64,000 nt of DNA. Source: Allacma fusca (Eukaryota; Arthropoda; Collembola; Symphypleona; Sminthuridae). The DNA lies in assembly GCA_947179485.1 (NCBI GenBank), contig OX359250.1, forward strand, positions 5,415,661 through 5,479,660, in the 5' to 3' direction. Below, in pieces: positions 30,711-42,420 of this stretch (the first letter of the stretch is position 1; every line of letters starts with the position of its first letter). Under the pieces are notes generated by a model. That model saw only the letters and a list, made by a program, of their open reading frames with translations, was not told where the DNA came from and made no database searches. Made by a program: the position numbers and the translations under genes.

Positions 30711-31718
30711 GACAAAACCAGACGGATTCCATGTTTCCTCAGCGAAGTAATTCATATTCCAAGAGTTGTAATCTTAATAGTATCCTCTCGTATCACCGAG
30801 TCAAACGACTAAACTTCTAACTTGATTCTTTATATACATTACCAAACAAGACACTCATACAGCGTAACTGTAAGCCTTTGTAGAAACTTAAGCTCAAGGC
30901 TAACTGGATTCTGAGCAGAAATTTTCATAGAATAACATTAAATTAGCATAAGAGCAAAGAGAGGAGGAACAAAAAAAAAATACCAAAATCAACTCTTCGT
31001 ACGAGCAAGACATCCTCTCTCTCTCTATCACAACAAATGGGAAATTAATTAAAGGATGCTGGATTACAAATTATCCATCCCCATGCAATTTATTTCCATT
31101 CAAATTATATTATGAAAATCAACCCTTTCCAAAAATTGTCCCAAATAATCAAATTGTTTCAATTATGTTACAAATAAAAGTATGTAGAGAGATTTTTTTT
31201 TTTTAAACTTAAAGCTTGAGCTCAGGAGAAATACACATTATCATATTTCGCAATAACTTTTCATGCCTTGTCGACCGGTTCAAGATCAATACTTGTAAAA
31301 TGCTTCATGTGATTGATTCATCCTGTTCCATTAATACTATAAAAACACACGGGGTTTGTCTAATGCTCAGGGAATTGCTCTCGTTTAACGTGTGACTCTA
31401 ATGATTTGGTTGAGAAGGAATTTGTATGGAGAGTGGATTAGAGAGCAATATTATTGGAAATATTATGGGTGTCAGACTTATTAGTGCTATGAGGAGTATG
31501 AGGAGGATGAAGATGCCAAGGATAGACAAAACTATGTGTAAGTATGACGTGTACGTGTAATGCAGAACTGTTCGCCATGATAATCACATGATTTGAATAA
31601 TGAAAATATCTACTTTCAAATACGTGAATTAGTAGATGCTAGGGATATAGAACAGAAGGTCAGGAGTAAAGAAGTGCCTTGAAGTTGAAAATTGAAAATT
31701 CCAGAATGTTCTTTTTAC

Positions 31719-31856
31719 CTTGGTAAGTGCGTTCGCACTATTAGCAAATAAACCAAAGGCCAGTCTCCATTCTTCTTGGTCCTTATGCTCTCCTTCCCCT
31801 CTCACGCTCGCCCAAGCAGTCCCTTCCATTTCCAATATATTTTTCTCCAATAGATA
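31719..31856 (-). CDS. Candidate 138-bp coding exon, unknown gene
   Basis: On the minus strand an open segment of 46 codons lies between an acceptor (CATTCATTTTAG) and a donor (GTAAAA). It reads YLLEKNILEMEGTAWASV, then RGEGEHKDQEEWRL, then AFGLFANSANALTK. The composition is charged and helical, unlike the surrounding noise. A sharp 31-bp segment upstream (32108-32138, TTTTACAG / GTAAGT) looks like a microexon but does not splice to it in an open frame, so either an exon is missed or one of them is false. Family not recognised. Confidence 0.35.
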
Positions 31857-32138
31857 CTAAAATGAATGGACTGAAGAAATACAGGGATTCAAAAAAAATA
31901 AAAATAATAGCCTTACGATCTTTCCCTTGGATTCCCAGAATGAATTACTCTTGTGTTGAATACTTTTTTAAGAATTTCGAAAATTCTGAGATATGAGATT
32001 TAAGGTAGGGAAATGTGGGAAAAACGAAACTCTTGGATGATGAGAATCCCGTGCCTGATATGTGGACTCAACCGTGTTCCAATTCCAACTGAACCTCATG
32101 TACTTACGTATCATACACGTAGATGGTCCTTGAACGAG

Positions 32139-35100
32139 CTGTAAAATCAAGTTAGTGTTAGGCACACAAGATGTAGTTGACGTTGAAAGTTCTATGTGAA
32201 TCTTGTGAATAATCCTGTGAAAAACTGGGCTCGGGCATGGCAGTGACGAGTGACTACCCTTTAAGAAAAGACATTTAATTTTTCACAGGATTATTCAGTT
32301 GGCCAAAATATTTTTATTTATGTCGATTCCAGAGATAACAACCTGCCCTTCAGGTATCAAGTGTAAGAATTCCCAGGTTAATTAAATTCCTCTCTCCTCT
32401 ATAACCTCTATTTGTAGTCCATTTGGTGGTCGGAACATGGTTTGCCTACCCGACTCTGGATCTTCCTGGATGAAAAACCCAGAGCGACTACTCTCCGAGT
32501 CCGTCGTAGGAATTCATTGGCTCATTCCCTACAAATGATTCAAGCATATTCTGTCATACCTTCCATAAACCATCTTCGAGCCTCACGTAACAAATGAGTA
32601 CTGAAATAGAGAATAATTATTAAACTTTAATAATTATTAAAGTTTTGTAGTTTTTTTAATGTTTCCCGTTATAACGAGAAAATTGGCAAAATTCTCCTCG
32701 GTGAGTTTACAGAAAACATGACGGCTAAAAGTTGCAAATCCAAGCGTTTTCAAAACTCAATGAAATACCTTTTTACACAAAATAATAGGAGCTAGGGACA
32801 ACTCCCAAGAGACCTATGTCCATAGCACAATAATTCATTACTTATGTACATTATTTGGAAGGGCGGAAGCAAGTCGACGGAAAATAAGCGAGATTCGGGG
32901 GAGAATGAATATTTTCCAATCCATCCTTGAGCGCTTGGGATTTCGAGAGAAGTAAAGTTCTTCGGAAGAGAAGTAAACCGTAATAGAATTTGGACGGACA
33001 AACATTTAGAAGAAATTGCCTCGGCTAACCAAAATGTCAAAATCCTTTGCAGAAACCTTTTGAACGCCGTAAACCAAGCAGACATGATACCAACTTGTTA
33101 ATATTGAGGATAGGCCAAATACCCGTTCGTACTTACAATGAATTTCTATCTGGTAGATGCATGCATGTGGACAGCATTATTACTGGTAAAAGCAAAAGCA
33201 TACAACACAAGTCTTAGAGCCCGACTCTTTAGATCCGTCCTGATATATATCCACATCCACATTATCAATGAGGACCGATAGTCTCGAACGCATGAAAAAA
33301 ATTCAGTTTTTCCATCTACAGCTGCATGTCAATTTTGAACGTAAGCCCACTACTTGCTTGAAAATTGCGAAAATTGGTCGGTATATTTATTTTCATATTG
33401 TACAAACATTACTTGCAGGTGGTCCTACCTTTTGTTGCTACAGTATTAATTTTATTCGCCTGAATGAAGAGCTATTTGTAAACCCAGACACCCACGGGGC
33501 CACGAGTAGTTCCACCTTCAAAGATCATATATGCATCCATTAGCTAACAAATATTCACTTATGTACATTTTACTCACAATCAAAGGTAAAATCAAGCTGA
33601 ATATTAGTCGAAATACTTAAGAAATCATGTATATAATAATTCCCATTCTTCCCTTATGGACGTATCAACAAGTGTCACACACTCTCAAAATGCTATCTTT
33701 TAGAAAATGCACACGTACGCAGTTCATTTTTTTCACGTACTGTCAATCATTGAGCCCAAAAATCGATTTTGCAACTAACATTTTTGAAAATAAAAAACCT
33801 CAAAAATAAAAAAACTCATTAGAAATTCTACAGTTCAAGTCTCGAATCAATAGATTATTGTGATGAAAATGGTATTACTATGATTATTAGTACATTGTAA
33901 ATTTATGTAATTTTTAGAATGTCAGAAGCGACAAAATAATTGACCCTTACATTTGTCGGAACCTTCAAAAAAGAGAGATTTATGGAAAACTTCAGAGCCC
34001 CTGAACCGATTGATGTAATCTAAAGCATAAAGCCAATGCAAGACCAAATTATGTACGTTAACACCATCAACCATTTTTTTCCCATCCTCGTTGTTTAAAC
34101 CAAATACATATGGTCATATCAACAATTTTTTGTACTGTTGCTAACAAAACCCATGCACAACTAATTTGAAATACATGAACAAAAAATATTTTCATGTCAC
34201 TGCCGAACGATTGTTTTGAAAATTTTCATGAAGGACGTGGGGATTAATCTAAAGAGTTTTAAAAAACATCCAGCGTCAACCCGGTAAAGGTTTGGATGCT
34301 ACTCAAATTCAAACACTGGGGCTGTTGCGTAAAAAAACAAACAAGCGATAATTGCTCAAATGAAATAATTAATGAAATCTGCATTTTAAAAAGCTCTTCA
34401 ACAAAAACGATTTGAAAAAAATCAAAATGATGGTTACAAAAAGTCAATAAAAATTACGAAATTATACGTAAGAAGAGTACCCCAGCTTTCATTCCACTTA
34501 ACTGCAGTGCGGTATCAAAAATAACTAGAAATGTAACATCATCTTGTGCTATGCAGACACATTAATAAAAAACTACTACAGAATGGTAACAAACCAATGT
34601 AAGAAAATTCATCTATGACAAGAATAGATATAGATAGCAAACTTTAAAAATAATATGATAGGAGTACATTCAAATCTCTATACAACGAATATTTTAGGGA
34701 TGGTCAATTACTTTGATCTGTTACCAAAATTATCCATTTTACGCACTCTCCTTGAGCATTATTCCTACCCAGTTAACATATTTTATTTAAGAATATATAC
34801 GACTCAGCGTCCCCAATTTTGTATTTTTAGTGCAATTTTTAAAACCATCTTCAATTTATTTTTTACAATTTTATTATTGATATTAATGCAATATAATTTC
34901 TGCATCCATGTTGATTTTTCAGTGTTTCACACGTCGCAAAAAAAACTCAAAATAAAAGTCCAAAACGTTGTTCGAGCAGGAGAAAAAAAATAACATACTC
35001 ACAAAACTACTGTTTACCAAATCAAAATTAAATAAAGAAAAAAAAACAAATTATATTACCAATAAGATTTCAATCTGGTGACTGGCAGGAATAAATCAAA

Positions 35101-35627
35101 TAAGATGATGACACATCGCAGCACTGGAGAATGGACAACGTCCTTAATAATTTACATGCATTTCTCCCAGAAATCCCGTAACAACTGAAAATTTGTATTA
35201 CATTTATTAGTTTATTAGAAAAAAATAAGGGCGAATGAATGAAAAGTAAAAGTTTACCATAAAATATTGAAATAAAAAAATAACTGAATTACCATATTAC
35301 CCGGACGCAGATTGCAGGACATATGCCATGAATTGGAAGACAATAATTGGGATTTAAAGAAATGACCAGGGAATAATGGCGATGAATTGGGAACAATCTG
35401 GGAGTCAAAATACATCCACTTACTTATTACATTAATAAGTAAGCACTCCAACGCCCAAAATCAAAAATCTGTGAAGGTAGTGCGTGGTCGGCTTCCGACG
35501 ATTGTCGGCCACACACGGCCGACGTTCCTTAGTCCAAAGCGAAACTTGGCCGACCTCTGACAACCGAATCGTTGCTAAATTTCCCCGACGCCCAACGAAC
35601 GTTCTGTCAAAGAACCGAGGACATAGA
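32139..35627. other. Non-coding or unresolved interval
   Basis: AT-rich; contains a perfect 18-bp palindrome at 32625-32642. No paired splice sites around a convincing frame, no tandem array. Confidence 0.45.
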
Positions 35628-36205
35628 GAATAAAAAATGAGGTTTTTAAAAAACCAAAACAAAGCTGCTTTTACGACTCTAAACAGTGAAAAACTAGCAT
35701 TTGTTACGGGAGGAATTAGAGCAATAATGAACGATACAAAGGATCTCGGGTGCAAACACATACGTATACATAATAAATTATTCGGTAGCACCCGAGATGC
35801 TTTGTATCGTTCATTATTGCTCTAGTTCCTCCCGTAACAAATGCTAGTTTTTCACTGTTTAGAGTCGTAAAAGCAGCTTCGTTTTGGTTTTTTAAAAACC
35901 TCATTTTTTATTCAATTGTTTTCAAAATTTTCTTGACTGAGCCCATATAATAGTAATTCATTATTAAAATTTTCATGAAGCTCAAATAATTTAATTAGTT
36001 GTTAATATTGGAAGACTTCAAGTTACGTCTCGAATATTGAAGGTTATGATATGATTATGACAACCATAATTCGCATTTTTAAGTAATTAATTCTTAAAGG
36101 TCCAAGCCCTTGGTCGCACATCATAAGATTTTGCACACTAGCTTGCAATAATTAGGCAGTCATGTGTGCAAATTTTTATGAAAGTTGTTGTGGGGGAAGA
36201 CCTTT
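35628..36205. repeat. Hairpin-headed dispersed repeat, copy 1
   Basis: Opens with a 286-bp palindrome (35628-35913): arms of about 128 bp differ at about three positions and enclose a loop of about 30 bases. About 290 bp of non-palindromic sequence follows, including TTGGTCGCACATCATAAGAT. The whole unit recurs at 63417-64000. Sequence left of the palindrome is unrelated between the copies, so the element border lies at the hairpin. No protein frame spans it. Confidence 0.8.
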
Positions 36206-36835
36206 AAAAAAACTGCAATGTATTAGCATAGGCAATTCCGTAGACTCACGGGAAAAATTAGGTATAAATAGCTTCAGATCTCGTTAACTATACACGCTGA
36301 AGATGTACGTTAAGCATTGTACGTTGTGCAAATTCTGGCATTGACTTTCAGCCCTTAGTATTCGGATTTGGTCAAAGGGTGCAGAAGTTATCCTTAAATC
36401 TTTTTTTGTCAAGAGGGGGGGGGGGGGGTAAGTGCATATCTATACGCTTTGCGTTTTTTTACGAAAACGAATTTTTTCAAAAGTTGAAAATTCTAATTTT
36501 TGCGAATCAGTAAAAAAGCATCTTCGTAAAAATAAAAGACGGCAAAGTTAGCTCTTGTACAAGAATCTATAGTGCTGGAATATTATTGTTGGACGTTTAT
36601 GCGTTTACTAAACTCTCTTTAACACTTAAGGCTCAGGATCATTTACCATGCCCTCGTAGTGCTTATTTACGGGCGTACATTTAGTTTGGTGAGCCTGACT
36701 GTTACTAATATGTATCTTCTTGTTGTTATATTCTCGTATTGTATTTTTAGGGGCGAAGGAAACCGGTATCTACCGAATCAAACACCAGGCGGTTCAAATT
36801 TTCCAGAGATGTAGATTAGGTAAAATTCATGCTCA

Positions 36836-37325
36836 TGATCAGCACTTCGTGCTAATTCACCAATAATTGCAGAGGTGTAGAAAATTTTGAGGTTGCAGGT
36901 TTCTGGGAATGAATTTGTATTTTGTATTTTAATACTAAATTCCATGTGTTTTCCGCACCTTTGACTAATTGTAAGGGTCGAAGTGTGGCGCAATGGGGTG
37001 TAATAGTTTAGATCAAGTAACAGTAATACCCTACAACGTTTAGCTATATACAAGTGAGCGGTAACTAATGTGCATGAAAATATTATGCGTACCTGAGCGT
37101 AGTATACTTTGGAAAGCCCATTACAATCGAATTTTTAGTCATGCGTGTATGAATTCATGCGACATCTATGGATTGATGGAAAATACAATTTAATGTAAAT
37201 AACAAATCCAATTACAGATGGCGCCAACGTTACCTCCCAGTTTCTGAACATATGTATTCGCATATGTTTATATGTAACCTCATTTAATTTTGGTGAGATG
37301 ACTCGATCTCCTTCAAAACAAAAGG
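36836..37325. repeat. Diverged dispersed repeat related to 39420-40060
   Basis: Shares GATCAGCACTTCGTGCTAA-type sequence at its left and a block around CAGATGGCGCCAAC to CCTCATTTAATTTT at its right (37198-37325) with 39917-40060. Much of the middle is not alignable by eye. Confidence 0.4.
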
Positions 37326-37341
37326 ACGTAGAAGCATATCG

Positions 37342-37503
37342 GTGAAGAGGCAAAATGATCTAGGTGCATTTTCAAATAGTATCAAAATGATGTATGTATG
37401 TACATCACTTCTCACCTAAAGGAAAAATGATCTGGTTACAGGTCTTTTTAAATGCAAAATAAACTTCACACTGCTTTCACTAAACGCAAAATGATCTACA
37501 TAC
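37342..37503. mobile_element. Single end of the GCAAAATGATCTA element family
   Basis: Reads CGGTGAAGAGGCAAAATGAT followed by degenerate copies of GCAAAATGATCTA, as in the termini of 44847-45703. No opposite end was found nearby, so it is a fragment. Confidence 0.6.
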
Positions 37504-37529
37504 ATACGGGCAGACCAACTTTTAACTCT

Positions 37530-38060
37530 ATTGTGAATTTAAGTCCAATTTAAACCTGCAATTTGAGTTCATACTCGAGCCGTAACCTGAAATTCGTATT
37601 TTGAAATTCGGTGTAACCTGTAACTCAAGTGCAATTTGAATTTCCAGTTTCAAATCAAGTGTAACTTAATTGTAGCTTTAAATTCCAGTTTCAATTCAGG
37701 TGTAACGTATAGTTGTAACTTTAAATTCCAGTTTCAACTTCAGTTGAACTTGAAACTCCAGTGCAATTTGCCAATTTTATATATAAGTTGAAACTCAACT
37801 TTGAACTCAATTGTAACTCAAATGCACTTGAAATTACAGTTCGAACTCGAATTTCACATGAAATTCAGTTTTAAATTTCAGCGTGTGTAACTAGAAATTA
37901 AAAGAATAATTTGAAATTTGAGACTTATGAGTGCACTTGAAATGCAAATTTGAACTTCATTGTGACTTGGAACTTAAGTTTGAACACAAGTGCACCTTAA
38001 GTGTAACTCCAAAGTTTAATTTGAACTCGAACGTAAGTAGTTAAACTCAAATTGAAGAGC
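37530..38060. repeat. Degenerate tandem repeat of TTGAAATTCCAGTT-like units
   Basis: Loose repeats of AACTTGAAATTCCAGTTT and variants (AACTCAA, GTGTAACTT) cover about 530 bp. Units are short and heavily diverged. No frame is preserved. Confidence 0.6.
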
Positions 38061-38289
38061 TGTTTCAAATATTACCGTTACAACAGCTAGGCGGCTGTTT
38101 ACATTCTCATTTTGGTATTAGCTCGTAAGGGGAATCGGGCGATGCAATTAATCAAAATAACGGGGTGAAATTAGACTGTTTTTCTTTTCTTTCATGTATT
38201 CCGTAATTAGTGAAAATTCTTAGAACCCTATTGACATCGAACCTTCCATATCTGCATGTATACTGAAACATGTATGTAAGTATATATAT

Positions 38290-38452
38290 CAGGGGTGGAT
38301 TAATAAAATAATTTTTACCCTGGCTCTAACCCTCAAAATAGATTTGTGGGCCGTTACACATGATATCTGCTATCTGAGGGCCTTAGTCAACATTTTTTTT
38401 ACACTGGCCCTAAATTTAGCCGGTTCCCCAATCGGGTGTAAATCCACCCCTG
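38290..38452. mobile_element. hAT-like MITE, 163 bp
   Basis: Ends CAGGGGTGGATT and its inverse AATCCACCCCTG, flanked on both sides by ATATATAT (38282-38289 and 38453-38460), an 8-bp target duplication as hAT elements make. The duplication is low complexity, so it is weaker evidence than usual. A diverged relative lies at about 51463-51581. Confidence 0.75.
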
Positions 38453-39419
38453 ATATATATAGAATATAGGAATAGGAAACAATCATCTGTGATATGCACT
38501 AATGTCCACAGTCACAACGGGGTTGTGATACTTGCGCGTCTCCTATCGATAGATATTGTAACAACGTCAATAAAAGTGTAGTGCTGGGACCATTGTACCT
38601 CTATGAGCGCCTCTGCCGGAAGATGTGTGAATCAACATGTGTTTAAACGCAACCTATTTTAATTTTCAGAGGTGAAACGGATAACCCGATCACAGGTTTT
38701 GACGACCCAAATCCCATATACTAAATGCTTACGGAGTATGCGTATTTTTATAACGTGTAAAAATTGACTGTCCCCTGAGCGTACGTTATATCGAGGTTTG
38801 ACTGTATACATTTAAAGGGTGTTTCATGTCCTTTGTCTCTCGCCTAGTTCACATAGGGGAGTCCCTCATAAAATATTTGACTCTCAATTTTGTAGTAAGT
38901 ATATTATTTTCCAGATTTTCTAATATTCGTTTCATGGAGCTCAATCAATTTTTTGCTGTCACAGGGGTCTCGATGTGAACCAAAGTCGGATTCTTGAAGG
39001 ATCTTGATTTCAATACAACTTTTATTCAATTATCTTTTAGCACTTGTTTGCAGGAGATTTGGTTTGATTTTCGGGGACTTACCACAGAAGTGAGAGGTCT
39101 CTAAGCTGAGAATTGACCACTGACCGACTGACCACTTTTGAAGAAAAGCTTCGAGAACAAAAGTGACAGCCATTTTTGCATGGGAGGCCTTGGGTACATA
39201 AATATACAGTCAAACCTCCTCATAGTCACTACCACTATAAGCAACTTCTCTCTATAGTCATAAAATAATTTAGCCTCGGCGATTCTCCCGTATACTGTAA
39301 TGTTAAATAATTTTCGAGTAGTCATCTTCCCAATAGTCATGACCTCTCTATTGTCCAGCATATTTTCTGTCCCGAGGAATTTACAACTCTCCATATAATC
39401 ACATTATTTAAAAATCATC

Positions 39420-40060
39420 TGTGATCAGCACTGCGTGCTAAGTCACCAGGGGGCGAAGCGCCGGCGGGATGTGCAACAAGGGTTATCACTCTCTACTAAG
39501 TTGAAAGAGTGGCTTGAAAGTCTTCATCTTGGTGTAATACGGAATTGAGATTCGAATTTACGCGCGCTTTAGATTCATTCACGACCATAGCACAGCGCAG
39601 CCAACTATTTACTGCCTTCCTTATTTACATTTGCCCTTCTGAGCCAGCAATAGCTGGCTGTGCAGTGCTATTAACTGTAGTGTGGTGAGTAAAACGTGTA
39701 TTTAATTTTCCCCCGTACTGGTCACATTTATATGTATTGGGCAAAGATGTAAACTGAAGCAAAATAAGAAATGGTTTATACATGTGCTTCCTTGTACGTG
39801 GTATTATATTCAGTACGCATATAGTAAATTGTGCAAAACGGTTAATATTTGATTTTAAAACACCATGCACAAGTACTCCCGACCTCTACCAGTGGTTAGA
39901 ACACACAATTCAAGGTAAACAACAAACCTACAATAGATGGCGCAAGCTGTACTCCCCAATGTGAACACGTGTATTAGTATGAGTTTATACGTGACCTCAT
40001 TTAATTTTCTGAGGTCAAACGAATGACACGAAGTCCTTCAAAAACAATTGGGTTCTTCCT
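39420..40060. repeat. Dispersed repeat inside the pogo-like element
   Basis: Carries the GATCAGCACTGCGTGCTAAG start and the CAAGATGAAGACT/GGTGTAATACG block that reappears inverted near 63190-63260, and ends with the CCTCATTTAATTTT block shared with 37.3 kb. Probably a nested Helitron-like copy. Confidence 0.45.
39642..39671 (+). mobile_element. Helitron-like 3' terminus (variant)
   Basis: Hairpin AGCCAGCAATAGCTGGCT, then GTGCAGTG, then CTAT. Same layout as the 60.01-kb end but with CTAT in place of CTAG. Confidence 0.45.
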
Positions 40061-40786
40061 TTTTGCATGATCTGTCCCGGTAAAAATTTTGTAATGTGTA
40101 GTAGCAATGGTTCTGCAGATACCGTGCGGACAAGACAGCCTCTACAGACAGGCAGACAGCCATACCTTTGCATTAGGGATCTCGCTTCGCTTCGCCCTAA
40201 AAAATTCGGGCCCAGGCGGGATCATAATTCCAATATCAACGAATAATATTTAAATCTTACTATGCACATACAATGTATACCATAATAATAATATTTTACC
40301 AGTATATTGGAAGTACGTGTAATTTCTCATTCATTGTTTTTACTTGTATACAAACATAGTTTACATTCGTGCATTGCATTCCTATCCAAAATGGCTCCAA
40401 AAAGCAAGATCATATCTTGAAGCCAATAGCTAATTAAGTTATTTTGGGTATCAAAAACCGGAAGAAACATTTTAAAGTCGAATTAAGCAATGTGCTACCA
40501 ATAAGCTTTAGTTTTAGAAGACTTTGCAGGACAGCGCAAGATTCAAGCCATGAAAAAAACTTTTTTGACAGATTTTTTACTTCTTCAACTTCTATTGATT
40601 GATTTAATTATTACTTATGTAGCAAGTTTTAATTTTTGCAAAGCCCAGGTCCATAATAGCATACTCAGCAACTAATTACACATATTCCGTGTAGTCAACT
40701 AGTTGACTACTCAATAGTCAACGTTCTCTGTAGTCAACTTTTATATACGGTCCCCTGCGATGTGACTATAAAGAGGTTTTACTGTA

Positions 40787-42189
40787 TTTCAGAATGGTGT
40801 CATTGTAAGATATTTCATGTGGGAAAATGTGACGTAAGATTTTTAAAAAAATGTTTTTGCTTATTGCATCTTTGTTTTTGTTGTCACTCCTTATTGCCTC
40901 ATACGTTCGTGCATGTAAATCATAAATACGTACATATAATCTGGTATTTTATTGATCTAACGATTAATTTTTTCCGCGTATAATCATATTCAATATTCAC
41001 GCAATTTTCAAAAACCGTTTATAACCGAATACAAATCACAAGGATGTTAAGCTTACGACATTTGTAGTCGAATTATTTGTTTACTTTTAATTTTCTTTCA
41101 TTGCAATAGGTAGATGTCGCTGGGAGTGTCCCATGCCTCATGTATAAAATGTAGGCGAGGTTGGCAAAAAAAGTAGGCATTTTATAAATACTAAGCTAGG
41201 GGATAGGAAGGCAAATATAAAACCAATTGTATAGGCAAGGAAAAGGAAGGGTGTCAAGTTTTGCCGATCATGTCAGAATATTATGTTGAAGGGTACCTAT
41301 CGGTGATTTTACAAGTCTATGAGAAAGAGCATGCATACCCTGACTAAACGTACGATTGGACCACATTAAACGTTTTATTGGAATCTGGTTTTGAGGTTGT
41401 TGGCAAATACAGAATAAGGAACAATAGAACTATTTTGTGCTCCCGTTGATAAATAAATAGAACTTATGTAGCACAAATCCACTGCACTTCAAAACTAGGC
41501 AAGGTGTTACCTAGGCGGTCGGAGAAAAATAGGCAAGGAAAAGGTAGGCGATGTATCTGCCTAGTTTTGTGCTATAGTGAATGGGCATCCCTATAGCCCA
41601 GTATGTAGGACTGTTTTTCAAATATTTTATAGGGAAGGCTGAAGGATAGGCGATCCACTTACCCATCTCTGGTTGAGCTTACCCTCAAACGTTTTAATAG
41701 ATTTTCTTTTTAATAGATTTTCTTCTCAAACGTTTTAATGGATTTTCTTAATAGGTCACGGACTGTTTGTCTATGAAAAGTTTGAAATGAGTCCAGTTTG
41801 TTTTAAGGGAAATTCACCTTTGCCATTTTGTCTCTTGACGCCCCAGTGCGTATGTATGCCATGCATATGCCCAATGCAGAGCAGCTCAAGTATTTTAGCG
41901 TAACACAGAACAATTAAGGAGATTTTGTTTCCCTTCCATTTAGGAAATAGTAAGGAAATGATTGTGGAGGAGAGCGCGCCGAGTTTCAAACCGAGTACGA
42001 ACTTTCCCAGGATTTGAAGCTAAACGTAAGGATAAGGGATAGGGAGGCTATAGAGTGGGGATATTCCTACGTGCATACTTCCTGTGCTCTGGCATATATA
42101 CATACATACTGCTTGCTTAAACCTTGCGGGGAGGTTGCCGCGGAGTTTGAATTATCGACGTTTCGTGCTAAAAAGTTGGGTATATTAAT
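40787..42189. other. Non-coding interval with TAGGCA-type motifs
   Basis: 41110-41660 has scattered copies of TAGGCAAGGAAAAGG and GTAGGCG, probably part of an unclassified repeat. No supported gene. Confidence 0.4.
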
Positions 42190-42385
42190 AAGGACTAGCA
42201 CAGCGAGCTGAACTGAAACTCTGTTGCAGAGGAGAGCTTTTCCAGTTCCAGCTCGCTGTGCTTGTGCTTCTCGGCTTGCTTAAACTTCCTTGCTTGCTGT
42301 ATATACCACCGGCTTGGTTCGCTATATAGTGAAATAGCATCCTACATAGCGGCTTGCTATACAGTGAAATGAGAGCGCGAATATT
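42190..42385. repeat. Dispersed repeat with AGCGAGCTG hairpin, copy 1
   Basis: CACAGCGAGCTG faces CAGCTCGCTGTG across about 40 bases, followed by GCTATATAGTGAAATA motifs. The same order is found at 48187-48350. Confidence 0.6.
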
Positions 42386-42420
42386 TGATTCTTATCATCA
42401 CATTCACTTTGACTATCACT

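Larger units (their letters stand above)
22180..31718. other. Long interval without a confirmed gene, microsatellite-rich
   Basis: It begins with the 3' UTR of tubulin copy B. Many AC/GT and AG/CT microsatellites, poly-A/T runs and one pogo-like MITE. Open frames on both strands are short and mostly driven by the microsatellites. It could be intergenic or a large intron; the sequence does not decide. Confidence 0.5.
39207..40784. mobile_element. Pogo/Tigger-like element, 1.58 kb, with other repeats inside
   Basis: Left end CAGTCAAACCTCCTCATAGT, right end the inverse of CAGTAAAACCTCTTTATAGT, flanked by TA at 39205-39206 and 40785-40786. No transposase frame. It contains a Helitron-like segment ending near 39671. 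Confidence 0.7.

Noticed and set aside
35432..35904. Frames beginning MRFLKNQN on both strands
   Set aside because: Translations of the palindrome arms of the hairpin repeat; mirrored frames are expected there.
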